Positions 50,983-60,432 are shown, numbered from the stretch's first letter. The stretch: 64,000 bases of DNA from Vreelandella sedimenti (GCF_013416325.1 NZ_JACCGK010000020.1:36056-100055), one strand, 5' to 3'. Made by a program: numbers and translations. The notes: a model not told the origin generated them from the letters alone.

Positions 50983-51621
50983 CTAGCGGGTGTCGGCTAA
51001 CGCCACATGACGCACGAAAGACGCCATCTTGTCAGCATCTTTACAGCCGTGAGAGACTTCAATACCGCCGGACACATCCACTGCATAAGGCGCTACCTGA
51101 CGCACTGCGTCAGCAATGTTATCAGCACTCAACCCACCGGCGAGGATAACAGGTTTTGCAAGATTTGCGGGGATTCTAGACCAATCAAAGGTCTCCCCCG
51201 TGCCCCCCGGTGTCCCCGGTCGATACGCGTCTAGCAGTAACGCCTGAGCGTGATGATAGCGCTCTGCCTCATGGGTAAGATCTATCTCATCGCGCATGCG
51301 CAGCGCTTTCATCCAGGGTAGCGAAAAGCGCTGGCACTCAACGGGCGTTTCATTGCCATGAAATTGAAGCATATCGAGATAGGGCAAGCACTGCTCAATG
51401 AGCTCAGCAGGCTGGTCAACAAACAGCCCCACGCGGGTCACAAAGGCAGGCACGCGGGCAGAGAGCGCCGCCAGTTGTTCGACATTCACGCTGCGCGCAC
51501 TTTTTGGCCAAATCACGAAACCCAAGGCATCCACGCCCAGCGCCACGGCGAGGTCAATATCCTCACCACGCGTAAAACCACAGAACTTGATTCGGGTGCG
51601 GGTTTGCGGGGAAGCACTCAT
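50983..51621 (-). CDS. trpF: phosphoribosylanthranilate isomerase
   Basis: Third step of tryptophan synthesis. A (beta/alpha)8 barrel of 212 residues: RIKFCGFTRGEDIDLAVALGVDALGFVIWPKS (catalytic Cys), QFHGNETP, LLLDAYRPGTPGGTGETFDWS (catalytic Asp), VILAGGLSADNI and AVDVSGGIEVSHGCKDADKM. AGGAGG precedes the ATG, which overlaps the truA stop (ATGA). As in pseudomonads the trp genes are split, with trpF beside truA. Confidence 0.96.
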   Translation of the reverse strand: MSASPQTRTRIKFCGFTRGEDIDLAVALGVDALGFVIWPKSARSVNVEQLAALSARVPAFVTRVGLFVDQPAELIEQCLPYLDMLQFHGNETPVECQRFSLPWMKALRMRDEIDLTHEAERYHHAQALLLDAYRPGTPGGTGETFDWSRIPANLAKPVILAGGLSADNIADAVRQVAPYAVDVSGGIEVSHGCKDADKMASFVRHVALADTR

Positions 51622-52556
51622 GGCGACGCCTCCTGTTCAGGGGTAGCTGCCGGGTTACGCAACGAGCGATTGCGTCGATAGGCTACCCGTGGCGTATCAG
51701 GAAGCTCGCGCTCTCCCGTCCACTCTCCAGTAAATGTGAGCAGATGCGGCCCCAACGGCTCTTTAGGCAAATCAAAGCGCTCATCGTAGACCGAATCGAC
51801 AAAATGCAGCCCGCAGGCGGGTGCCGTTACATCCCCTTTGCGACGGTTTTTAAGCGCTAAAAGTTCACCAATATAAGCTTCATCTTGGGCACCGCGTCCG
51901 ACGCTCACCAGCGCCCCGGCAATGTTGCGAATCATGTGGTGTAAGAACGCGTTGCCTTGAATATCGATCATCACCAACTGGCCATAGCGCTTTACGTCCA
52001 CAAAGTGCATATGTCGCCAGGGGGTTTTGGACTGACACCCAGCGGCACGGAAGCTGGAAAAATCGTGCTCGCCTACCAGCGCCTGGGCGGCCCGGTGCAT
52101 GACATCGGCGTCTAACGGGTCACGGCACCAGGTCACATTGGCACGCTCCAATACCGGGCGGCTGATCTGGTTCAACAGCACGTAGCGGTAGCGGCGACCC
52201 AGGGCGCATAGGCGTGAATGAAAGTCATCGCCCACTGGCTTCACCCAGCGTACAGCAACGTCGCGGGGCAAATGGGTATTAGCGCCAAAGATCCAGGCTT
52301 TTTCGGAGCGCCCTACCGGCGGGTCAAAATGGACGATCTGACGGGTCGCATGCACCCCCGAATCGGTGCGCCCACTGGCACTTACCCTGATAGTCTCATT
52401 GGCCACTTTGGACAGCGCATCCTCTAACGATGCCTGAACCGATGCGGCATGGTTTAAGCGCTGAAAACCGCAATAGCGGGTACCGTCGTACTCGATACCC
52501 ATTGCCAAGCGGCCGGTAAGCGGAATTTTCTCATCGAAGTGATAGAACAGCGTCAT
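51618..52556 (-). CDS. truA: tRNA pseudouridine(38-40) synthase
   Basis: Isomerises uridines 38-40 in tRNA anticodon stems. Motifs: GIEYDGTRYCGFQRL, VSASGRTDSGVHATRQIVHFD with the catalytic Asp, HDFSSFRAAGCQSKTPWRHM and GNAFLHHMIRNIAGALVSVG. 312 residues from ATG 52556 (the codon before it is TTG). The C-terminus extends about 30 residues past the catalytic core and is Arg/Pro-rich. Lies nine bases after fimV, with trpF overlapping downstream. Confidence 0.96.
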   Translation of the reverse strand: MTLFYHFDEKIPLTGRLAMGIEYDGTRYCGFQRLNHAASVQASLEDALSKVANETIRVSASGRTDSGVHATRQIVHFDPPVGRSEKAWIFGANTHLPRDVAVRWVKPVGDDFHSRLCALGRRYRYVLLNQISRPVLERANVTWCRDPLDADVMHRAAQALVGEHDFSSFRAAGCQSKTPWRHMHFVDVKRYGQLVMIDIQGNAFLHHMIRNIAGALVSVGRGAQDEAYIGELLALKNRRKGDVTAPACGLHFVDSVYDERFDLPKEPLGPHLLTFTGEWTGERELPDTPRVAYRRNRSLRNPAATPEQEASP

Positions 52557-52565
52557 CAAGCCACA

Positions 52566-54482
52566 TCATTTTGAAGATTTTGAAGGATCGCTATTATCCA
52601 GGCCTCGCGGCTTGAATGCTACCTCTTCAATTTCCCATTCCTCTTCAACTGGCCTAGGTGGCTGTTCCGCGGGAGGCACCGGTTCGGCATGTGACTCGCT
52701 GGAGAACTCTACCGTAGGCTGCATGGGGGTTTCGGTACGCAGGCCGCCCTGACTGTTTAAAGTGCGGCTAGAAGTACTGTTTAAGATCGGCGGGTGGTAA
52801 TCGATAAAGCGATGGCCTGGATTCTCCGCTGTTTCAGAAGGCTTGTCGGTTTGCTGCACATGAGCATTCGCAGCCGCAGGCTCAGAGGCAGGAATAACGG
52901 CACGGATTGAAGCCAGCAGTTGGCTCCTGGGCATAGAACTCGGCGGTGGTGCTAAAGAGACATTTTCAGAACTGTCAGCGGCAACAGCATTTAGCCCTAA
53001 CCATCGCTTGCGCCCCTGCTTAGCGAGTCCTGATGCCTGACTTTTTTCATAGTTTAGTGTGTCGTCTTGCGATGGCGTCTGCCCTTGATCGTCGACCAGC
53101 CATTGATCGGTATCTAATGTCGGCGTAGCGTTAGCGGCAGGAGCATCGTGCTCAGCCTTGGGTTCTACGCGAGGCTGAGCTGCTGGCTTAACCACAGGTT
53201 CAGCCAGCGGAAAATCTTTCCAGGTCTCCTTTCGGCGCTTACGTAACCATACCAACAGCGCTAACAGCAGTGTGATGGAGGCCAAAGCTAACGGCCACTG
53301 GTAGCGCTCAATTAAGCCAGCCGCACCCGGGCTATTCGTCTCATCCATGCTAGCAATGAGTGGCGCTGAAGGTTGCTCTTGAGCAGCCAACGTATCGCTT
53401 AGCGCCTGCATTAACGAGGCAACCCCGCCACGCAGTTCGTCAAGTTCTGAGCGCATCAATTCACGCTCTTCGAGAATCTGCTGTAATGTCGCTTGGCTTA
53501 GGCGCAGTTGCTCGGTCAGCTCCGAACGCGTTAACTCTTCAGGCTGGTCGGCTTCTTCAACCCCGGCTTGATCGACTGCTTCTAATCCGACCGATTCAAG
53601 ACCACCAGCGGCGAGCGCGCTATCAGGATTATTCGGTTCGTTAGCCGGTAGCGCTTGGGCGGCTATCAGGATATCAGAAACAGACGTGGCGGCTTCAACC
53701 TTCGGTAACGCCACTGTTTGCAATAAGCCATTGCGGCGGTGCTGCCAGGCTTCATTCATCGCTTTGATAGCAGCATCGGCATCACCGTGAGAGCGCGCCA
53801 GAATGCGTTCAGTATTAGGCACCCGCAGCGTTAGCCCTGCACGCATGTCATTTATGTTGCCCGATGGAAAGACCTCAGAGTTGGCCTCCCGCAGCGCCAC
53901 CATCATCTGCTGTACGCTCACCTCGTCAGGTTTAATACGCTCGGCAACGCTCCATAGAGTATCGCCGCTCCCCACATAGGCACTCGATGGCGGCGTCGAA
54001 ATAGGCTGAGCAACCGGGGGCGTGACGACACTGCTTACAGATGACGAGCTGGGGGCAGCATTTTGAGCAAGCGCTTGATCCTGAGCATAGCTTGGGGGAT
54101 CAAACAGTAGGGTTATGTCACGAAACTGTTGCCCGTCTGGCAACTCAACCGTTAACAGCAAATCAAGCCAGGGCTCCTGAACCGTTTTATCCGAACTTAA
54201 GCGTACCTTTCGGCGCCCCTGCTGCTCTTGTTGAATCTGGACGCGCACGCTGGCCGCTAATGGCGTCCATTCAAGGCCTGCTGAGGCAAAGGCTGGTGGC
54301 TCGGCAACGCTGATATGAATCTCTTCGAGGGCGTAATCACTGCTTTCGAGCAGAGGGATCGAAGCATCTAAAGGCGCATCCAGATATGAGCTGACACTCG
54401 CCTGCCCAAAACCAACGGCCAGCGCAATCGGACTTACTACACTCAACGAGAGCCATGTAATCCATGCCAGTGATTTTTTCAT
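52566..54482 (-). CDS. fimV: FimV/HubP-family polar landmark protein, short form
   Basis: 638 residues. Signal peptide (KKSLAWITWLSLSVVSPIALA), then a FimV N-terminal domain (GFGQASVSSYLDAPLDASIPLLES ... LPDGQQFRDITLLFDPP). A LysM peptidoglycan-binding domain follows (YVGSGDTLWSVAERIKPDEVSVQQMM ... LRVPN, about 167-225), then a coiled coil (LTEQLRLSQATLQQILEERELM, about 322-365) and one membrane segment (WPLALASITLLLALLVWL, about 394-411). The cytosolic tail is Pro/Ala-rich and disordered. The C-terminal TPR/FimV motif of Pseudomonas FimV (919 aa) and HubP is not visible. GGGAAC lies upstream. Synteny asd-fimV-truA supports the call. Confidence 0.88.
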   Translation of the reverse strand: MKKSLAWITWLSLSVVSPIALAVGFGQASVSSYLDAPLDASIPLLESSDYALEEIHISVAEPPAFASAGLEWTPLAASVRVQIQQEQQGRRKVRLSSDKTVQEPWLDLLLTVELPDGQQFRDITLLFDPPSYAQDQALAQNAAPSSSSVSSVVTPPVAQPISTPPSSAYVGSGDTLWSVAERIKPDEVSVQQMMVALREANSEVFPSGNINDMRAGLTLRVPNTERILARSHGDADAAIKAMNEAWQHRRNGLLQTVALPKVEAATSVSDILIAAQALPANEPNNPDSALAAGGLESVGLEAVDQAGVEEADQPEELTRSELTEQLRLSQATLQQILEERELMRSELDELRGGVASLMQALSDTLAAQEQPSAPLIASMDETNSPGAAGLIERYQWPLALASITLLLALLVWLRKRRKETWKDFPLAEPVVKPAAQPRVEPKAEHDAPAANATPTLDTDQWLVDDQGQTPSQDDTLNYEKSQASGLAKQGRKRWLGLNAVAADSSENVSLAPPPSSMPRSQLLASIRAVIPASEPAAANAHVQQTDKPSETAENPGHRFIDYHPPILNSTSSRTLNSQGGLRTETPMQPTVEFSSESHAEPVPPAEQPPRPVEEEWEIEEVAFKPRGLDNSDPSKSSK

Positions 54483-54604
54483 GAATGTTCCCTGATCACC
54501 TACTTACTTTTAGCGGCTGATGCCAAATAATTTTACTAAGTCTTTTTGTCATAACTTAACGAAATAACGGCGTTATTCCCACTATCAAGATGACTAGCCG
54601 CAAA

Positions 54605-54636
54605 AAAACGGGAAGCTGCGAACAGCTTCCCGTTTT
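54605..54636 (-). terminator. intrinsic terminator after asd
   Basis: AAAACGGGAAGCTG (54605-54618) pairs perfectly with CAGCTTCCCGTTTT (54623-54636). On the minus strand the loop reads TTCG, a stable tetraloop, and the stem runs into seven Ts. Confidence 0.95.
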
Positions 54637-54660
54637 CGACTGGCGTACAACAATAAACAA

Positions 54661-55773
54661 TTACTGTTCGCGAAGAATCTTCAACATACGCTTCAGCGGC
54701 TCTGCGGCGCCCCACAGCAATTGGTCACCCACGCTAAATGCCGAGAGGTATTCGCCGCCCATTTGCAGTTTACGCAGGCGCCCAACCGGCACTTGTAGCG
54801 TGCCAGTGGCAGCCGCAGGCGTTAGGCCAGCAATGGTGGCGTCTTTATCGTTAGGAATCAGTTTGACCCACTCGTTGTGCTTGGCGATACGATCTTCGAT
54901 CTCATCCAACGGCACATCGTGCTTTAGCTTGATAGTGAATGCCTGGCTGTGCGAGCGCATCGCACCGATACGCACACATAGGCCATCGATGGGGATCGGA
55001 TTGTTGTCGAGCCCGAGAATCTTATTGGTCTCAACGCTGCCCTTCCACTCTTCGCGGCTCTGGCCGTTGTCCAGCTTAGTATCGATCCATGGCAGCAGGC
55101 TACCCGCCAGCGGCGCGGCAAAGTTATCGGTCGGAAAGTCACCGCTGCGCATGGCAGCCGTTACTTTGCGGTCGATATCCAGAATCGCGCTTGACGGATC
55201 TTTTAGCTCTTCGCCGACGCTGTCGCGCAGTTGGCCCATTTGGTTGAGCAGCTCACGCATGTGCTTAGCGCCCGAACCAGAAGCCGCCTGGTAGGTCATG
55301 GAGGTCATCCACTCGACCATATCGGCTTCAAATAGACCGCCCAAGCCCATCAGCATTAGGCTCACGGTACAGTTGCCGCCCACAAAGGTTTTGGCGCCCT
55401 TGGCTAGCTGGTCGTCGATAACCTTGCGGTTAACCGGATCCAGCACGATCGTCGCTTCATCTTCCATACGCAGCGTGCTGGCTGCGTCAATCCAGTAGCC
55501 TTTCCAGCCTGCACTGCGAAGGTCTTTATAGACCGGCTTGGTGTAGTCACCGCCCTGACAGGTGACAACAACATCCAACGCTTTTAGCGCTTCAATATCA
55601 AAGGCATCTTTCAGCGGAGGTACGTCGACACCGATGTCGGGGCCGGGCTGGCCTACCTGGGAGGTGGTGAAGAACACCGGCTCGATGCCGTTGAAATCAC
55701 CATCTTCCTGCATGCGCTGCATCAGCACTGAGCCCACCATGCCGCGCCATCCCACGAAACCGACTTTCAACAT
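54661..55773 (-). CDS. asd: aspartate-semialdehyde dehydrogenase
   Basis: NADPH-dependent second step of the aspartate pathway to Lys, Thr, Met and diaminopimelate. 370 residues: nucleotide-binding VGFVGWRGMVGSVLMQRM, WIDAASTLRM, catalytic Cys in FVGGNCTVSLMLMGLGGLF, QAASGSGAKHMRELL, and the late PIDGLCVRIGAMRSHSQAFTIKL. This is the long, E. coli-like form. AGGAGG precedes the ATG. It has its own strong terminator, so fimV downstream needs its own promoter. Confidence 0.97.
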   Translation of the reverse strand: MLKVGFVGWRGMVGSVLMQRMQEDGDFNGIEPVFFTTSQVGQPGPDIGVDVPPLKDAFDIEALKALDVVVTCQGGDYTKPVYKDLRSAGWKGYWIDAASTLRMEDEATIVLDPVNRKVIDDQLAKGAKTFVGGNCTVSLMLMGLGGLFEADMVEWMTSMTYQAASGSGAKHMRELLNQMGQLRDSVGEELKDPSSAILDIDRKVTAAMRSGDFPTDNFAAPLAGSLLPWIDTKLDNGQSREEWKGSVETNKILGLDNNPIPIDGLCVRIGAMRSHSQAFTIKLKHDVPLDEIEDRIAKHNEWVKLIPNDKDATIAGLTPAAATGTLQVPVGRLRKLQMGGEYLSAFSVGDQLLWGAAEPLKRMLKILREQ

Positions 55774-55880
55774 ATGAAGTCCTCCTGCAAAGAATGAGTA
55801 CTCACATTATACACACTTCTTTACGGTGATTTTGAAGCCGCACTGAACGGCTAATGTTAATGGCGGAACAAACAAAGGCG

Positions 55881-56027
55881 CCGGGGATAGGTCGTAGGGG
55901 GGGGGCATTTGCCATGGCCGTGAAATGCGTCCATGCAATCACGGCATTTCCGCCATCCATGGCGGTCAGTGGCAAATGTAGCGCCCAGGGAGGGGTTTAC
56001 AGCGCCCCCTCGTAGACCTATCGCCGG
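55881..56027 (-). repeat. dispersed structured repeat, copy 2
   Basis: Between leuB and asd, in inverse orientation to copy 1. It is bounded by near-perfect terminal inverted repeats: CCGGGGATAGGTC (55881-55893) against GACCTATCGCCGG (56015-56027), 12 of 13 pairing. Inside, CATTTGCCA (55906-55914) pairs with TGGCAAATG (55970-55978) and encloses CCGCCATCCATGGCGG (55950-55965) and a GCCGTGA/TCACGGC hairpin. It carries a run of nine Gs (55897-55905). Confidence 0.9.
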
Positions 56028-56046
56028 AGTAGCCCGACGACTTTAC

Positions 56047-57126
56047 TCACTGCTTAGCAAACGCCGCTAGCACCGCATCGCCCATGGCATCGGTACCAAT
56101 GGTCTGCATACCTTCAGAGGCAATATCTGCAGTGCGCAGACCGTCATCCAGCACGCTGCCGACGGCGGCTTCAATACGCTCCGCCATGGCATTTTCACCC
56201 AACGAATAACGCAGCATCATGGCTACCGAAAGCATCATGGCCAGTGGGTTAGCTACATTCTGACCGGCGATATCCGGCGCGCTACCGTGGCATGGCTCGT
56301 ACATGCCCTGCCCGCTTTCATTTAGCGAAGCAGAAGGCAGCATACCGATGGAGCCGGTCAGCATAGCGGCAGCGTCAGAGAGAATGTCGCCAAACATATT
56401 GCCAGTCACCACCACGTCAAACTGCTTGGGTGAGCGCACTAGCTGCATGGCGGCGTTATCGACGTACATATGGGAAAGCTCGACGTCCGGGTATTCCGGC
56501 GCTAAACGCTCCATCACTTCACGCCACAAGATGGTCACTTCCAGCACGTTAGCTTTATCTACCGAGCAAAGCTTCTTGCCACGCTTCTGGGCCATTTCAA
56601 ACGCGACGCGGCCAATACGCTCAATTTCGCTTTCAGAATAGATATAGGTGTTAAAACCGACCCGCTCGCCGTTTCGTACTTCAATGCCACGAGGCTGGCC
56701 GAAGTAGATACCGCCGGTGAGTTCGCGGACGATCATAATATCTAGACCGGCCACCAGTTCCGGCTTCAGGCTAGAGGCGCTGGCCAACTGCGGGTAGAGC
56801 ATTGCCGGGCGCAGATTGCCAAACAATCCAAGGTTTTTACGCAGCCCCAGCAGGCCTTTTTCAGGACGCTTGGAGAGGTCTTCAATTTTGTCCCACTTGG
56901 GGCCACCCACGGCACCCAGCAAAATAGCGCTAGCGGCTTTGGCTTTCTCCAAAGTTTCCGCGGGCAGCGGCTCGCCGTGAACATCGTAGGCGGAGCCGCC
57001 CACCAAACCTTCATCCACTTCAATATCCAAGCCCGCTTCTTGGCACGCCTTTAACAAACGTGCCGCCTGGGCAGCAATCTCGGGGCCAATACCGTCACCC
57101 GGCAGCAGTAATACCTTATGAGTCAT
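56047..57126 (-). CDS. leuB: 3-isopropylmalate dehydrogenase
   Basis: Oxidative decarboxylation of 3-isopropylmalate in leucine synthesis, NAD-dependent. 359 residues: LLPGDGIGPEIAAQA, LGAVGGPKWD, LRKNLGLFGNLRPA, VRELTGGIYFGQPRG, the signature NMFGDILSDAAAMLTGSIGMLPSASL, and YEPCHGSAPDIAGQNVANP. AAGGAT precedes the ATG. It follows leuD by 99 bp; downstream is repeat copy 2. Confidence 0.97.
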   Translation of the reverse strand: MTHKVLLLPGDGIGPEIAAQAARLLKACQEAGLDIEVDEGLVGGSAYDVHGEPLPAETLEKAKAASAILLGAVGGPKWDKIEDLSKRPEKGLLGLRKNLGLFGNLRPAMLYPQLASASSLKPELVAGLDIMIVRELTGGIYFGQPRGIEVRNGERVGFNTYIYSESEIERIGRVAFEMAQKRGKKLCSVDKANVLEVTILWREVMERLAPEYPDVELSHMYVDNAAMQLVRSPKQFDVVVTGNMFGDILSDAAAMLTGSIGMLPSASLNESGQGMYEPCHGSAPDIAGQNVANPLAMMLSVAMMLRYSLGENAMAERIEAAVGSVLDDGLRTADIASEGMQTIGTDAMGDAVLAAFAKQ

Positions 57127-57225
57127 GCTGAATCCTTAACATGTTATCGAGCGACTTTGGCCGCTTTGCGCATTGCAATGGGGTTGCAACGCGCTATCAA
57201 GCTTACTGTGAAAACTGGAAAGCGT

Positions 57226-57873
57226 TTAGGCAGACTGCCGGAACAGCCAGGGGCGCGCAGTTTTATGCTTCTGCTCAAAAGCACGAATGGCGTCTTCGTC
57301 TTTTAGCGTCAGACCAATATCGTCCAATCCTTCAAGCAGACAGTGCTTGCGAAACTCATCCACTTCAAACTCTAAAATCTCACCGCTCGGGGCAATGACC
57401 CGCTGATTCTCTAAGTCCACATCCAACTGGTAGCCTTCATTGGCTTCCACCTCGGCAAACAGGCGATCGATCACATCTTCCGGGAAGGTAATCAGCAAAA
57501 TGCCGTTCTTGAACGAGTTATTGTAGAAGATATCGGCAAAGCTAGGCGCAATCACTACCTTGAAACCGAAATCTTCCAGCGCCCAAGGCGCGTGTTCACG
57601 CGAACTGCCACAGCCAAAGTTGCGCCGAGCAAGTAGTACTTCCGCGCCTTTGAAGCGCGGCTGGTTCAAGACAAAATCAGGGTTCAGCGGGCGCTGTGAG
57701 CAGTCTTGCCCAGGCTGGCCTTCATCCAAGTAACGCAGTTCGTCAAACAGGTTAACGCCAAAGCCAGTGCGCTTGATCGACTTCAAAAACTGCTTCGGGA
57801 TGATCAAATCGGTGTCGACGTTGGCGCGGTCAAGGGGCGCTACCACGCCTTCAAAACGTTCAAATTTTTTCAT
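57226..57873 (-). CDS. leuD: 3-isopropylmalate dehydratase small subunit
   Basis: Swivel domain of isopropylmalate isomerase. 215 residues: PLDRANVDTDLIIPKQFLK, LLARRNFGCGSSREHAPWALEDFGFKVVIAPSFADIFYNNSFKNGILLI (about 78-126). AGGAGG precedes the ATG, which lies three bases after leuC stops, so the subunits are coupled. Confidence 0.97.
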   Translation of the reverse strand: MKKFERFEGVVAPLDRANVDTDLIIPKQFLKSIKRTGFGVNLFDELRYLDEGQPGQDCSQRPLNPDFVLNQPRFKGAEVLLARRNFGCGSSREHAPWALEDFGFKVVIAPSFADIFYNNSFKNGILLITFPEDVIDRLFAEVEANEGYQLDVDLENQRVIAPSGEILEFEVDEFRKHCLLEGLDDIGLTLKDEDAIRAFEQKHKTARPWLFRQSA

Positions 57874-57876
57874 GGT

Positions 57877-59328
57877 TTAAGCCTCCTGAGCGTGAGTGGC
57901 GTCGTTAGCGGGCAAGCTGCGAACATCGACAAAGTGACCGGCAATCGCCGCTGCCGCTGCCATGGCCGGGCTGACCAGGTGCGTGCGGCCACCGTAGCCC
58001 TGGCGCCCTTCAAAGTTGCGGTTAGAAGTAGACGCGCAGTGTTCACCGGCCCCCAGTTTATCCGCGTTCATAGCCAAACACATGGAGCAGCCCGGCTCTC
58101 GCCACTCAAAGCCTGCTTCAATAAAGATCTTATCCAGACCTTCCGCTTCAGCTTGGCGCTTCACCAAGCCAGAACCCGGCACCACCATGGCCAACTTGAT
58201 GGAATCAGCTACCTTGTTGCCCTTGGCGACTTTGGCGGCTTCGCGTAAATCTTCAATACGCGAGTTGGTGCAGGAGCCGATAAAGATTTTATCCAACTTG
58301 ATATCAGTGATTTTCTGATTGGCGTGAAGACCCATGTACTCTAAGGCACGAGTGTGGCTGCGCTGAACGGTTTCATCCAGCGCAGCGCTAGGATCGGGCA
58401 CTTGGCCGGAAATACCGGTGACCATTTCCGGGCTGGTGCCCCAGCTCACCTGTGGCTCGATCTCTTCAGCCTGCAAAGTAACCACTTTATCGAACTCGGC
58501 ATCGACGTCAGAAACCAGATTGCGCCAATCTGCCACGGCGGCTTCCCACTGCTCTGCGGTAGGCGCAAAGGGGCGCTTGGCCAGGTAATCGATAGTGGTC
58601 TCGTCAACGGCGATCAAACCAACCCGAGCGCCCGCTTCAATGGCCATGTTGCACACGGTCATGCGCCCTTCCATTGAGAGCGAAGCAATTGCGCTACCAG
58701 CAAACTCAATGGCATAACCAGTGCCGCCAGCGGTGCCAATCTTGCCGATAATAGCCAACACCACATCTTTTGCTGTTACGCCCAGGCCCAGCGTTCCTTC
58801 CACGCGCACCTGCATGTTCTTCATTTTTTGCGCCAGCAAGCACTGGGTCGCCATGACGTGCTCAACTTCCGAAGTACCAATCCCGTGAGCCAAAGCGCCA
58901 AAGGCACCGTGAGTCGCGGTGTGAGAGTCGCCACACACCACGGTCATTCCTGGCAGCGTTGCGCCCTGTTCGGGGCCAACTACGTGCACAATGCCCTGGC
59001 GCGGGTCGTTGATTTTGAACTCTTCGATGCCGTACTCAAGGCAGTTATCATCCAGGGTTTGCACCTGAATCAGCGACACCGGGTCTTTAATACCGCTGTT
59101 GCCCTCGGCGCGCTCTTTAATGGTCGTCGGCACGTTATGGTCAGGCGTGGCCAAGTTGGCATCTAGACGCCACGGCTTACGATTAGCTAAACGCAGGCCT
59201 TCAAACGCTTGAGGCGAAGTCACCTCGTGAAGCAGCTGGCGGTCGATGTAGATCAACGCGGTGCCGTCGTCACGCTGCTTTACCAAGTGCTGATTCCAAA
59301 GTTTGTCGTAAAGGGTTTGACCTGACAT
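57877..59328 (-). CDS. leuC: 3-isopropylmalate dehydratase large subunit
   Basis: [4Fe-4S] aconitase-fold subunit that, with LeuD, isomerises 2- to 3-isopropylmalate. 483 residues. VVCGDSHTATHGAFGALAHGIGTSEVEHVMATQ, the first cluster Cys in FIGSCTNSRIEDLR, and the other two in WREPGCSMCLAMNADKL; RQGYGGRTHLVSPAMAAAAAI closes the family pattern. GGAGAG precedes the ATG. It heads leuC-leuD-leuB and is divergent from a LysR gene. Confidence 0.97.
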   Translation of the reverse strand: MSGQTLYDKLWNQHLVKQRDDGTALIYIDRQLLHEVTSPQAFEGLRLANRKPWRLDANLATPDHNVPTTIKERAEGNSGIKDPVSLIQVQTLDDNCLEYGIEEFKINDPRQGIVHVVGPEQGATLPGMTVVCGDSHTATHGAFGALAHGIGTSEVEHVMATQCLLAQKMKNMQVRVEGTLGLGVTAKDVVLAIIGKIGTAGGTGYAIEFAGSAIASLSMEGRMTVCNMAIEAGARVGLIAVDETTIDYLAKRPFAPTAEQWEAAVADWRNLVSDVDAEFDKVVTLQAEEIEPQVSWGTSPEMVTGISGQVPDPSAALDETVQRSHTRALEYMGLHANQKITDIKLDKIFIGSCTNSRIEDLREAAKVAKGNKVADSIKLAMVVPGSGLVKRQAEAEGLDKIFIEAGFEWREPGCSMCLAMNADKLGAGEHCASTSNRNFEGRQGYGGRTHLVSPAMAAAAAIAGHFVDVRSLPANDATHAQEA

Positions 59329-59451
59329 ATGGCTCTCCTGGGCGGTGCCCTGCTAGTTCAGTATGGCAGCCTCTTCGTGCTGCTTATATGGCGATATCAC
59401 GAGTGTTACGCGACTCGCGCATAAAAGCAATTCATGTTATTCATAGATTAG

Positions 59452-59466
59452 ATTCCAAAAAGGAAT
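59452..59466. promoter_or_regulatory. inverted repeat between leuC and the LysR gene
   Basis: ATTCC-AAAAA-GGAAT is a perfect palindrome with the T-N11-A form typical of LysR operators, 20 bases before the LysR start and 124 before leuC. Confidence 0.45.
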
Positions 59467-59486
59467 ACTTATTCAAGGATTCGTAA

Positions 59487-60401
59487 GTGGATACCCAAAG
59501 CCTACAAGCCTTTCTGGCTGTCGCCGATACGCAAAGTTTCTCCCGCGCGGCAGAGCAGCTTTATCTTACCCAGCCCGCCGTTAGCAAACGCATCGCTACC
59601 TTGGAGTCTCAGGTAGGTGCACGGCTGTTTGACCGCATTGGTCGGCGTATTGCGCTAACCGAAGCCGGTAATGTCTTACTGCCCCAAGCGAGGCGCATCC
59701 TGTTTACCGTTGAGGACAGCCGCCGGGCACTAGCCAACCTTTCTGGCCAAGTGGGCGGCAGGCTTACCCTGGCCACCAGTCACCATATTGGCCTACACCG
59801 CTTACCACCACTATTAAAGCAGTACACCCAGCGCCATCCGGAAGTCGAACTCGACCTACACTTTCTGGATTCTGAGCAGGCTTACCAGGGGGTGCTGGAT
59901 GGCACTTTGGAAATGGCGGTGGTGACTCTCGCCCCCCATCCTCATGAACAGCTGCAGGTCGTAGAGCTTTGGCGTGATCGGCTCTGTTTTACCTGTGCGA
60001 TTGACCACCCGCTCGCCTCTCACGCAAAAAACCAGGCACATACTGACCAAGGTGCATTATCACTCTCTGCACTATGTGATTTTAACTGCATCATGCCAGG
60101 GGCAAAAACCTTTACTGGCTCGCTAATTGCGCAACGCTTTGCAGAGGCAAGTCTACAATTGCCCGTTAGCATGGCGACCAACTATTTAGAAACACTGAAA
60201 ATGATGTGTAGCGTAGGATTAGGCTGGAGCCTGCTGCCGGAAAAGATGATCGATAGCGAGCTCGTAGAGCTTGAAGTGGACACTGCCCCCATCCACCGTC
60301 CGTTAGGGTATTTAGTGCATACCAATCGAACGCTCTCCAATGCAGCGCGCCGGATGATCGAAGAGCTGGAAAATACGCGAAGTAAGACCCCATCACCCTA
60401 G
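59487..60401 (+). CDS. LysR family regulator, divergent from leuCDB
   Basis: 304 residues. N-terminal winged helix-turn-helix (SLQAFLAVADTQSFSRAAEQLYLTQPAVSKRIATLESQVGARLFDRIG), then a two-lobed inducer-binding domain. The start is GTG 59487 with AAGGAT six bases upstream; it is the only start giving the conserved MDTQSLQAFL N-terminus. A divergent position beside a biosynthetic operon is typical of local LysR activators, so control of leuCDB is likely but inferred. Confidence 0.88.
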   Translation: MDTQSLQAFLAVADTQSFSRAAEQLYLTQPAVSKRIATLESQVGARLFDRIGRRIALTEAGNVLLPQARRILFTVEDSRRALANLSGQVGGRLTLATSHHIGLHRLPPLLKQYTQRHPEVELDLHFLDSEQAYQGVLDGTLEMAVVTLAPHPHEQLQVVELWRDRLCFTCAIDHPLASHAKNQAHTDQGALSLSALCDFNCIMPGAKTFTGSLIAQRFAEASLQLPVSMATNYLETLKMMCSVGLGWSLLPEKMIDSELVELEVDTAPIHRPLGYLVHTNRTLSNAARRMIEELENTRSKTPSP

Positions 60402-60432
60402 CGCCTGGTAAGCCTTGAGCTTACCCATAGCG

